A DNA stretch of 64,000 nucleotides, from assembly GCA_009760885.1 (NCBI GenBank), contig CM019704.1, positions 16,724,929-16,788,928 of the forward strand. The letters are read 5' to 3'. Below are positions 55,265-64,000 of this stretch, piece by piece. The stretch comes from Achatina immaculata (lineage: Eukaryota; Mollusca; Gastropoda; Stylommatophora; Achatinidae). The notes beneath the pieces are model-generated. The model was not told the origin of the DNA, ran no database searches, and saw nothing but the letters and a program-made list of their open reading frames with translations. Every line of letters starts with the position of its first letter. Within the stretch, counting starts at the first letter, position 1. The translations under genes were made by a program, and so were the position numbers.

Positions 55265-55592
55265 ATGCCTGTATGTTGTATACGTTGTCCATATTAAAAA
55301 ATCTCTAAATTTCCTGTATGTTGTACACGTTGTCCATATTAGAAAATCTCTAAATTTACTGTATGTTGTATACGTTGTCCATATTAGAAAATCTCTAAAT
55401 TTACTGTATGTTGTATACGTTGTCCATATTAGAAAATCTCTAAATTTACTGTATGTTGTATACGTTGTCCATATTAGAAAATCTCTAAATTTACTGTATG
55501 TTGTATACGTTGTCCATATTAGAACATCTCTAAATTTACTGTATGTTGTATACGTTGTCCATATTAGAAAATCTCTAAATTTACTGTGTTGA
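55265..55592. repeat. 45-bp minisatellite, ~7 copies
   Basis: The unit is GTATGTTGTATACGTTGTCC plus ATATTAGAAAATCTCTAAATTTACT. Copies are almost identical (one AACAT variant), so recent homogenisation is likely. GTATAC is palindromic. Confidence 0.97.
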
Positions 55593-56340
55593 AAATTTTG
55601 TTTAAAAAAACATAGTACTGAGTCACCATGTTAATAAAAATTCATTTTTATTATCTCTCTATTATTATCAGATTAAAAACCTCATTTATACCTTTCCTCT
55701 ATTGGCATGGGATAAAAACTTATTCATATTATTTCTCTACTATTATCAAATTTAAAAAATCATTTATATTATTTGTATTAATATCACATTAGAACTAATT
55801 TATATTATATCTATAATATAATAATCTATAATATAATCTATAATATAATTCGATAAAAACTCATTTACATGTATATTTTTTCTATTATTATCATAATATC
55901 TGAGAGAGTAAAGAATGTATGAAATCTTTGAATTTGGGATACATTTATCCAGTATGCAACATCCCTCTCCCTTCTAAACTCCCACAGCCTCCAGATCCTA
56001 CCTATCTCCATAATCTCCCCCCTCCTCCTTTTTTTTTTACACACACACATCGCCACCAAACCAGAGAAGGCCTCAGAAAGCCAGACCAGATCTGAGAACT
56101 CGACCTACAATTTTCTAGTACCGCACAAGAGCCTTGGTCCGATCTCCCTTCAGTGGCATAAAAGTCAAGTAGAAACAGGTGACACGTGAGAGTTTCTTTC
56201 TTTCTTTCTTTCTTTCTTTCTTTCGTTTTTTAGTTTTGCTCTTAACCGTTTCTCCTTTTTTTCCTGTTTGTTCTGTTTTGTTTTGTTTTTAATGTTCTGG
56301 AAAGTAAATAGGTCGGAACCTACGGGATCTTAGTAGAATA
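55593..56340. other. AT-rich DNA with degenerate repeats
   Basis: 55620-55865 holds loosely repeated TTATTATC...TTTATA units (~55 bp). (TTTC)n at 56193-56226. No gene recognised. Confidence 0.5.
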
Positions 56341-56344
56341 AATC

Positions 56345-56440
56345 AGTGTGTGTGTGTGTACACGTGTGTATGTGTACGTGTGTGTGTGTGTTCGCGTGTG
56401 TGTGTGTTCGCGTGTGTGTACGTGTGTGTGTGTGTTTTCA
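56345..56440. repeat. (GT)n with periodic CG/AC steps
   Basis: Alternating purine-pyrimidine GTGTGTGTGTACACGTGTGT-type tract, including two GTGTTCGCGTGT units. This composition favours Z-DNA in principle. Confidence 0.93.
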
Positions 56441-56504
56441 CAAATGGGAATTCAAAACTGCAGTTTTTTTAACACGGTAGCAATAATAACAAAGGGGTGC
56501 TAGA

Positions 56505-56590
56505 TAGCGAAGGTCATTAGTGCGCTGTTCTCTCTTGGCTAGACGACCGCTTGTTCTACCGGATCCGTGGTTCATGTCCCGGGTAATTCT
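56505..56590 (+). mobile_element. SINE3 tRNA-like head
   Basis: TAGATAGCGAAGGTCATTAG and CGTGGTTCATGTCCCGG resemble A and B boxes. It is followed by AATTCTCTTGTTATTTTGCC, matching the body after 24320-24400. Confidence 0.55.
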
Positions 56591-56672
56591 CTTGTTATTT
56601 TGCCTTTGCTTTGTTTATGATTTTTTTTTCCGAGATCTAACCATACAACAAGGTATTTCATTGCTTAACAAT

Positions 56673-56905
56673 AACAATGTGGCTGAAAGATGAATACCAG
56701 AAACAATGTGGCTGAAAGATGAATATCAGAAACAAGGTGGCTGAAAGATAAATACCAGAAACAACGTGGTTGAAAGATGAATACCAGAAACAGTGTAGCT
56801 GAAAGATAAATACCAGAAACAATGTAGCTGAAAGATGAATACCAGAAACAATGTACCTGAAAGATAAATACCAGAAACAATGTACCTGAAAGATAAATAC
56901 CAGAA
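56673..56905. repeat. 29-bp minisatellite, ~8 copies
   Basis: Unit CAATGTGGCTGAAAGATGAA plus TACCAGAAA; right-hand units read GTAGCTG or GTACCTG. Confidence 0.95.
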
Positions 56906-57059
56906 CTACGAGAGTACTGCGCTACGCTACTGATAAGCTATTCGGTAGTGAAACCATTATAACCACAAGCTAAGCAGCAGCAGGCAAGGCCAGACTGAGG
57001 TACGCTGCATGCAGCAATGCAAATGCAAGAAACATACAGCAGTTGAAAGAGGACGAAGT

Positions 57060-57372
57060 AGTAAAGGTAAAGGCAAAACCCCCGTTCCCATGCCATTAAG
57101 GCATCTTGGGGATACGGTGGTAGGGCCCGTATTTCCAAGACCATCGGCACATGAAAGTCTGATGTGGTCAGTATCTCATGCTGGCCCCATCTATCTTCCC
57201 AGATTTCTCTGGTACCCATTTTAAAAAGCCTAGGTGGACCCCAGGGGACTTTTTCGTGTGGTGGCACTGGGTAAAAAAAAAAAAAAATCCCACTGCTGGG
57301 ACTTAAACCCGCTACCACTGCATCTGTAGACAGAGCGACTAACCACTCAGTCAGCCAGGCAGCCAACAAAGT
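57060..57372 (-). mobile_element. SINE2 copy (tRNA-derived)
   Basis: The minus strand starts GGCTGCCTGGCTGACTGAGT with TGGTTAGTCGC (A-box region) and a B box GGGTTTAAGTCCC. The body parallels 39093-39378: plus-strand CCATGCCATTAAGGCATCTT, CATCGGCACATGAAAGTCTG, TCTCTGGTACCCATTTTAAA, GGTGGACCCCAGGGGAC. It ends GGGGGTTTTGCCTTTACC on the minus strand, the same CCTTTACC end as SINE1. Confidence 0.88.
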
Positions 57373-57429
57373 GGGGAGGGGGGGGGAGGAGGAGAGGGGA
57401 GAACAAAAAATACCATTGCTGTCAGCTGG

Positions 57430-57768
57430 AAAATGTTTTGTGGGTGTGTAGAACAAACTTTTGTGGCTGTGTAGAACAAACCTTTGTGGGTGTGTGGAAC
57501 ATATTTTTGTGGGTGTGTGGAACATATTTTTGTGGGTGTGTGGAACATATTTTTGTGGGTGTGTAGAACAAACTTTTGTGGGGTGTGTAGAACAAACTTT
57601 TGTAGGTGTGTATAACAAACTTTTGTGGTGTGTGTAGAACAAACTTTTGTGGGGTATGTAGAACAAACTTTTGTGGGGTGTGTAGAACAAACTTTTGTAG
57701 GGTGTGTAGAACAAACTTTTGTGGGGTGTGTAGGACAAACTTTTGTGTGTGTGTGTGTATGTAAAACA
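57430..57768. repeat. 23/24-bp minisatellite, ~14 copies
   Basis: Unit AACAAACTTTTGTGGGGTGT plus GTAG. The left block uses GAACATATTTTTGTGGGTGTGT. Open frames up to 115 codons over it are repeat translation. Confidence 0.95.
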
Positions 57769-57832
57769 AACTTGCTTCTGATTTTAACTCAGGATTTACT
57801 CTCCCCCAAATCCCCCCTCCCCCAGCCTGTTA

Positions 57833-57898
57833 CGTCCGTCATGCGGTACCACCACACTAAAAAGGCCTCGGGGTTCACCCAGCCGTTAAAAAACAAGA
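57833..57898 (+). mobile_element. SINE2 fragment, opposite orientation
   Basis: Complement of this stretch reads TTAACGGCTGGGTGAACCCC then GGCCTTTTTAGTGTGGTGGT. This matches plus-strand SINE2 body TAAAGGCTGGGTGGACCCCA and GGCCTTTTTTTGGTGTAGTGG at 39245-39290. Orientation is opposite to the copy at 57060. Confidence 0.65.
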
Positions 57899-58699
57899 GT
57901 TGATAAAAACCCCATCAGAGAGGACAAGATGTAGCGGACGGAACTGGACATGGCGAACTCAACAATTTCCCGCACCCAAGACTTATTTATCTCATGTCCC
58001 ACGTAAACAGAAGCGATTGCGTTAATATAAGGGTACACTACACTATTCCATGTAAGTTTGCTAGGTATATAAGATTGTATTCGCACAACGTCCAATTCGC
58101 ATAACGTCCTGTTTCACTTAACGTATAGGGGGACTTTATGGCGTGCATGACTGTACTCAATTAAAGAGGAGATAATAATTCTAGCGTTTACGTTCTTCCG
58201 TGTATTTTTTCTAAAAATTCTGAATAAAAATCTGACTCAGTTAACATCAGCACTGAATATGTCGCCTGGATGTGAGTTTCTCACTTGCCAAGTATTCCGA
58301 GAGTTTTGAAATATCTTCTTCTTCTTCTTTCTTCTTCTTCTTCTTTTTCTTCTTCTTCTTCTTCTTCTTCTTCTTCTTCTTTCACTGTTGCTCAATTCCG
58401 CTCTTTTTATCTCGACCTCTCCCTTTATAGTTGGTTCCTGGAATTTTTCACGTAATTTTAAGAGAAAATACGATTTTTCTCCTCGGGAGTCTTAAGAAAA
58501 GAGTCACTTAACGAGCTGGATTCTTTAAAATAATTTTCCTGTAAATCAATGTTTCTCATGTTGCCTGGTAAACTGCCCTTCGGTGTGTTTAGAGAAAATA
58601 TTCAAGTTATAATAAAATGGTGAATAATCTAATGAAAAAATAAAAATAACAGTTATTTGTGCGCAGCAAAGGAAAGGGAGAAATTTATATGAAAATTCC
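57899..58699. other. Low-copy DNA with (TTC)n
   Basis: (TTC)n with interruptions at 58317-58381. No gene recognised. Confidence 0.45.
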
Positions 58700-59165
58700 T
58701 AACTCTGATATGGTAAAGTGATGGATTTACCTTCATTAAAGTGATAGATCTACCTACATTCATTAAAATGATATATTTACCTTCATTAAAGTGATAGATC
58801 TACCTACATTCATTAAAATGATATATTTACCTTCATTAAAGTGATAGATCTACATTCATTAGAGTGATAGATTTGTTTTTTTTTAATTAAAGTGATAGAT
58901 TTACATTCATTAAAGTGATAGATCTGGTTTTTTATAAATTAAAGTGATAGATTTATATTCATTAAAGTGATAGATGTATTTTTTAATTAAAGCGATAGAT
59001 TTACAATAATTAAAGTAATAGATGTGGTTTTTTTATTAAAGGGATAGATTTACATTCATTAAAGTGATATATGTGTTTTTTTTAATTAAAGTGATAGATT
59101 TACATTCATTAAAGTGATAGATCTGCCTGGATTAAAGTGATACGAGATAGATTTACCTTCATGAA
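58700..59165. repeat. Degenerate 22-28-bp tandem repeat
   Basis: Units share ATTAAAGTGATAGATTTAC and alternate spacers ATTC, CTAC and a T-rich TTTTTTTTAA. About 18 copies. Confidence 0.9.
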
Positions 59166-60724
59166 AGTAGGAGATAAAGCACATTAGACCTGAGAGAAAT
59201 GAGTACGATGACTGAAAGTGGCCTGTCTTCTTGATGCTAGGGGGCTGCTCACCCTACCAAAGTCGGTGGTTCGAGTAACGGTCATTTTCTTGATATATTG
59301 TCTTTCTCTCAGCTCTAAAGTGTTTTGTCTGCTGTCTTCCAACGTGTAAAGTGATTTGTCTGCTGTCTTCCCACGACTAAAGTGTTTTGTCTGCTGTCTG
59401 TAAAAGAATTCCTTAATTCTGGAATCCTGTTCTTGTATTTCACGTTATAGGAAGAGTTAGCCAGGGATTTATTTGGTAGATTGACGTAGTGGTTAGCGCC
59501 CTTAGCTTTTTTTTTTTTAAATGTCTAGGTCAACTATAGGTCAGGTTTGACACGTTGAAGGCCATTTCATATCATGTCCAGGCATGGGATTTTTTTACAG
59601 TTAATTAAAGTTAATTAGGACATGTTTGTTTAATTCGTTATTTTTAGTTACTGAAAAGCTTAAAATAGGATTGTTGTTTTTAGTTCGGTGTCCAAGGTCA
59701 TAAACAGGTAATTTTTGCATGAATTGAGAAATGTTTTCATCACGATTTTTATCTTCCACGAGATAGAATCTTCGGGAAGATTTAGGAATAGGAATTGTAG
59801 TTCATATTTAAGGAGAAAACCCTTCCGTAGGATAATGATAAGGAGTAGACTGATTAGTAACTTGAGATTCATTGTGACTGTAAATTCTTTATGTAGAGTT
59901 TGACTGAGAAGGATGTTTCAGATAGGAATCTAGGATGTGAACTGTTAGTTAGTTTTTGTTTTTTTTTTCTCTTGGATCCAATGTGTAAATTTTTGATGCA
60001 GCTACGAGTTGTTAGAAATAGTTTGTAACTGAAGAAATGTGAATTAATTCTATTGAGATTTTTGAGGACTTTAAATCCGATATTTTTGATGATGTGACGT
60101 TGTATGTAAGGATCCATGGAATTTTTTCAGTGAGTTAGTAAGTTGACTCTTATTCCATCATGTTGAATGCCTGTTTTTCTTAGTTGAGAGTGATTGTTTC
60201 ACACTCCCTCCCTACATGGCGAACTAGTTCTTGTCGGGAGAGGAGTTGGATTATTCATCTGTTTACTCAATTTATTGCTACATCCTCACTTATTCACCAC
60301 TCATTTTTTTCCTATAATAAATATGTGAAATTGCTATTATCAATCTGAGTGTTAGTGGTTCTCAAGCTGTTGAGATGTGTTCGTTCTCAGTTGCACATCA
60401 AAATTCCTCAGATAGTATCAGTAGATAGAGTAAGAAAAACTAGTACAGTTTATCACAGGGTGGCGGCTTTACACAACTGCGAAGTACTTTAATTAGTGCC
60501 GTGTCTTGGTACGTACCATACTTTATCATTCTATTTTAACTGGCACATACTGCCACTAAAACATACTACTACTATATGTCTCCCCACATCTAAAGTGGTT
60601 TGTCTGCCGGGTTTTCGAAGGTTAACCATACCAGCATTTTCTGTCACTTTAACGTAGGAAATCTCGTTGTTTTTTAGTTGAAAAAATTTGTAACGCTAAT
60701 GCAACAACGTCAGACATAAAAGAG
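59166..60724. other. 1.6 kb low-copy DNA with SINE-like scraps
   Basis: At 59225-59300 a B-box-like GGTGGTTCGAGTAAC lies ~50 bp after CTTCTTGATGCTAGG. At ~59487 GACGTAGTGGTTAGCGCCC looks like an A box. GTGTTTTGTCTGCTGTCTTC recurs three times at 59320-59400. No gene recognised. Confidence 0.4.
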
Positions 60725-60965
60725 ACAGACAGCCTGGCTGCTGAGCAGTCCGTCAGTCAGACGGAGACAGACAGACAGCCTGGCTGCAAGCAGTCAGTCA
60801 GTCATTCAGACAGAGCACAGACGGACAGCCTGGCTGCAAAGCAGTCATTCAGTCAGACAGACCACAGACAGACAGCCTGGCTGCAAGCAGTCAGTCATTC
60901 AGATAGACAGACGACAGACAGACAGACAAACAGACAGATAGACAGACACGCATATATCCTGGCTG
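60725..60965. repeat. ~55-bp tandem repeat with (GACA)n
   Basis: The unit is GACAGACAGCCTGGCTGCAA plus GCAGTCAGTCATTCAGACAGA, about four and a half copies of variable length. Confidence 0.9.
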
Positions 60966-62129
60966 CTGCAAGCAGTCATGCAGACAGAGAGATAGAAATA
61001 CAGGAAAAAACTATTTTCAACTTAAAAAAAAAACGACTCCTCACAACGGCACAACTTATACATGAACACAAACTGATGGTTGTCAACTTTTTATCCTTAT
61101 AGGAAAATCACATTCATTCACGCGAGGACACACATCAAGTCATTAGAATAAGATAGGAGAACTTTTTTGGAGAGCGCAAGACTAATTTACACAGCATAAT
61201 CTAGCTTTCATCATCTGAACTCATGGAAGTGTGACAAGCAATATGGCCCCGGGAGTTTGGGCCTCATCAACTTTTGTTTTCCTGGCAGGAAATGGTCAAA
61301 AAAACCCCGCAGAGTCAACAGAGGAGCGTGATTTCTCTCGACCATCGGGAAAACATCGTCCATTTCCACGTCTCTGGCAGCTCCCAGAGAAATGAGCCTC
61401 TGAGCCAATTTAGTTGAGCGCCCATTCCCCGAAAACAGAAACCACTAAAGAAGAAAAAAAAATCCTAGATTGCCCTTGTCATGTCAACGAAGTGAGAAAT
61501 ATATTCGATGAGGGAAGCTATAAGCAGTTCTAGTGAATACATCTTAGACTGCTGGTGCCTACACTCAAGACATCATTTGTTTTGTTTTCATTTCCATATT
61601 AAGTCGGTTTCGTGTGTACGCGTGCCCTGGGAATGTAGTGGTTTATTGGTGGATACCGACGACCCAGATTGATGAACTGATGAAAGTTGCAGTCGCTCTT
61701 CACAGAAAGAGCTCAAAAGGAAAGCAAAGTCCGTATCATCTTCGGCCAGAAGAAGCAAAACAACAGCCGGCACGATCGCAGCCGTTGTCTGGTGAACGAG
61801 TAACCAAAAGATACAAAGGACAGCCTGGAGAAGTGATCCCTTTTGAGGTCGTTTGAGCTAGAATTGCTTGCTACTGCAGTGTTTAAGAAAGCGGAATGCT
61901 GGGACCAATGTTATCGCATGTGCTCTTTTCTATGAATGGTGTGCTTATCAGCGACTTCGTAAATATATCTGGTAATGATATATACATATTTTTGTTTTAT
62001 TTTCGAAACTAAAGAAAACCCAAATGAAATCAAGGTAGATAACCTGAACCTGGCAATTCAGTACTTGTGTCATATTTAGCAAAGTGGAAACAACGAGGTT
62101 TGCGCACTGTAAAGTGATAGAAAAAAGTG
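60966..62129. other. 1.2 kb low-copy DNA
   Basis: Two short frames (minus 61408-61211, 65 codons; plus 61614-61856, 80 codons) have balanced composition but no motif I recognise. The region is among the least repetitive in the window, so it would be a reasonable place to look for a real exon or conserved element. Confidence 0.4.
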
Positions 62130-62386
62130 TTATATTCGAAAAATATTAGACAAAGCACTTTACATGTACGATAAAGAAAATTAGTAGACAAAAGCATTTT
62201 ACAAGTAAGATAAAGAAAATTAGTAGACAGAGCACTCTACATTTGAGATAAAGAAAAAATAGTAGACAAAGCACTTTACACCTGAGACAAAGAAAAATAG
62301 TAGATAGAGCACTTTACACCTGAGACAAATAAAAATAGTAGATAGAGCACATTACACTTGAGATAAAGAAAAATAGTAGATAAAGC
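62130..62386. repeat. 38-bp minisatellite, left block
   Basis: Unit TAGATAGAGCACATTACACT plus TGAGATAAAGAAAAATAG. Left-edge units are diverged. Interrupted at 62387 by family B and resumed at 63508. Confidence 0.95.
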
Positions 62387-63507
62387 CGCTGCTGGCGAGA
62401 TTCTTCAGCTGTCGTGCATAAGGTGAAACTCCTTCTGGACAATGAAGAAAGATACGATTAGGGTTGCTGCGAAGCGCCATCGTGGAAAAGGTGAAGGATT
62501 AAGTGAAGTGACCAGTAGTCTCGAGGTCAGGACAGCTCATATCACGGTACCTCTGCTCTAGAGGCCGGCCACATCCTATACACACGAATACTGGGGTAGA
62601 CTGCCTAAACCGGTTTAACCCAGGGGTTAAAATAAGACATTGCTGCTGAGATTCTTCGGCTATCGCGCGTGAAGCGATACTCCTCCCGGCTAAAGTTGTT
62701 GGGCGGCGCCGCTGTGAAAAGGTGAGGGAAAGGATAAAGTGAAGTTTAATCGGTATGTCCAGTAGTCTCGCGGCGAGAGCTAATCACACTACGCCACCTC
62801 TGCTCTAGAGGCCGGCCACGTCCGATATACACCCATACTGGTGAAATATGCCTAAACCGGCTTAACGCAGGGCTGAAACTTGATGATTACTCGTGACACG
62901 GTACCTCCGCTCTAGAGGTCAGTCACGTCCTAAACACGCCCATACTGGGATAATACGCCTAAACCGGCTTAACCCAGGGGTAAAACTTACTAGTGGCGAA
63001 GATTCGTCCTCCTGGACAAAAGCTCCGTCCTGGTCACAAATAGCAAAGGTAACAGCACGACCACAAAATGCTGAAGTCGGAGACACCGGACCAGTGCAGT
63101 CTAGATAGGCAACCACCTCTCACTCGATGAAGATGTATGCGTATCCTAATCACGCTGAGGTTTTCCGGTCAGAAAGTCCAACGCTGGACTGGATGGGCAA
63201 TCACCTCTCACCCGGCGGGGACACACGGGTATCCCAAAACACGTCGAGTTTTTCCGGTGAGAAAGTCCAATTCTAAGATTAAACTTGTGCAATGAAAACC
63301 ACGGTTTCACGCAATCCCGCTTCTGAGACCCACCGAGAATACAGACTCAAGTCCTGCGATGCTCTGAACCTCTTGTGTTCCTCCTGTGGATCTCGCGTGG
63401 TCCTTTCGGGGACCACAGGGGGGACCAAAGGACCTATCGAGGACCACAGGAGTAAATTCAGTAGGATCACGGGGCGGTCTTGGTGGTAAAAGCGAACGAA
63501 GAAGAAG
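62387..63507 (+). mobile_element. Family B element (copy B2), 1.1 kb, inserted in minisatellite
   Basis: 5' part: two and a half tandem monomers of ~245 bp (from 62387, ~62640 and ~62890), each with GAGATTCTTC(A/G)GCT, CTGCTCTAGAGGCCGGCCAC and CCTAAACCGG(T/C)TTAAC. Then a second ~95-bp tandem pair (TCACCTCTCAC(C)CGGCG..., TTTTCCGGT(G/C)AGAAAGTCCAA). Then the 3' body shared with 29853-30116, ending AACGAAGAAGAAG. Flanked by AGTAGATAAAGC (62375-62386) and AGTAGATAGAGC (63508-63519), a 12-bp target duplication with one difference. No long frame; it codes for nothing recognisable. The tail and target duplications suggest mobilisation by a LINE. Confidence 0.88.
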
Positions 63508-64000
63508 AGTAGATAGAGCACATTACACTTGAGATAAAGAAAAATAGTAGATAGAGCACATTACACTTGAGATAAAGAAAAATAGTAGATAGAGCACATT
63601 ACACTTGAGATAAAGAAAAATAGTAGATAGAGCACATTACACTTGAGATAAAGAAAAATAGTAGATAGAGCACATTATATCTGAGATAAAGAAAAATAGT
63701 AGATAGAGCACATTATACTTGAGATAAAGAAAAATAGTAGATAGAGCACATTATATCTGAGATAAAGAAAAATAGTAGATAGAGCACATTACACTTGAGA
63801 TAAAGAAAAATAGTAGATAGAGCACATTATATCTGAGATAAAGAAAAATAGTAGATAGAGCACATTACACTTGAGATAAAGAAAAATAGTAGATAGAGCA
63901 CATTACACTTGAGATAAAGAAAAATAGTAGATAGAGCACATTACACTTGAGATAAAGAAAAATAGTAGATAGAGCACATTACACTTGAGATAAAGAAAAA
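63508..64000. repeat. 38-bp minisatellite, right block, truncated by window edge
   Basis: About 13 nearly identical 38-bp units, with ATTACACTTG and ATTATATCTG variants interspersed. Far more homogeneous than the left block at 62130-62386. It continues past the right edge. Confidence 0.96.

Noticed and set aside
57422..57769. 115-codon FVLHTPQK repeat protein
   Set aside because: 23/24-bp minisatellite translation.
1..64000. LTR retrotransposon or endogenous virus
   Set aside because: I found no paired long terminal repeats, primer-binding site, gag/protease/integrase motifs or viral genes. All RT fragments are of the non-LTR type.
1..64000. Telomeric TTAGGG-type arrays
   Set aside because: None of the many tandem arrays is based on a telomere-like hexamer.

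Overview
This 64 kb window looks like gene-poor intergenic or intronic DNA from a large animal genome. I find no confident host protein-coding gene and no functional tRNA, rRNA or other housekeeping RNA gene. There are several kinds of non-LTR retrotransposon, tRNA-derived SINEs, Tc1/mariner, pogo-like and hAT-like DNA transposons, very many minisatellites and (GA)n/(GAA)n microsatellites, but no bacterial operon structure. The mix fits an invertebrate, and a mollusc (perhaps a gastropod) is my best guess. That is inference from the style of the elements, not a diagnostic marker.

Layout. 1-9 kb: four minisatellites, a LINE fragment, a hAT-like MITE and a decayed Tc1 element with its DD34E transposase. 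9-16 kb: SINE, internally deleted mariner with ~80 bp terminal inverted repeats, a G-rich minisatellite, one candidate orphan exon, and A-rich DNA with nothing recognisable. 16-19 kb: a near-perfect direct tandem duplication of ~1.43 kb. 20-31 kb: LINE and SINE fragments, a well-preserved CR1/Jockey-type LINE on the minus strand, and a 34-bp minisatellite split by a retroelement-like insertion. 31-42 kb: low-copy DNA, minisatellites, two adjacent copies of a SINE-like family (called family A here), a SINE and a hAT MITE. 42-50 kb: a LINE (X) interrupted by a second LINE (Y) with a 14-bp target duplication, a pogo-like MITE, a 435-bp foldback palindrome, more LINE X. 50-64 kb: SINEs, family A, LINE X, eight or so minisatellites, and a 1.1 kb element (family B) inserted into a 38-bp minisatellite that runs off the right edge.

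How the parts relate. The recurring theme is coupling between mobile elements and tandem repeats. Both copies of family B sit inside unrelated minisatellites with 12-bp target duplications. Family A, family B and LINE W end in (GAA)n. LINE Y ends in (AG)n. At least three minisatellites appear to have expanded from sequence inside a mobile element: one in the pogo MITE, one inside a family A copy, and one at the end of another family A copy. Names such as family A, family B, LINE V-Z and SINE1-3 are local labels, not database names. All family assignments come from reading the sequence by eye. Minisatellite-encoded open frames of 100-270 codons are rejected as genes.
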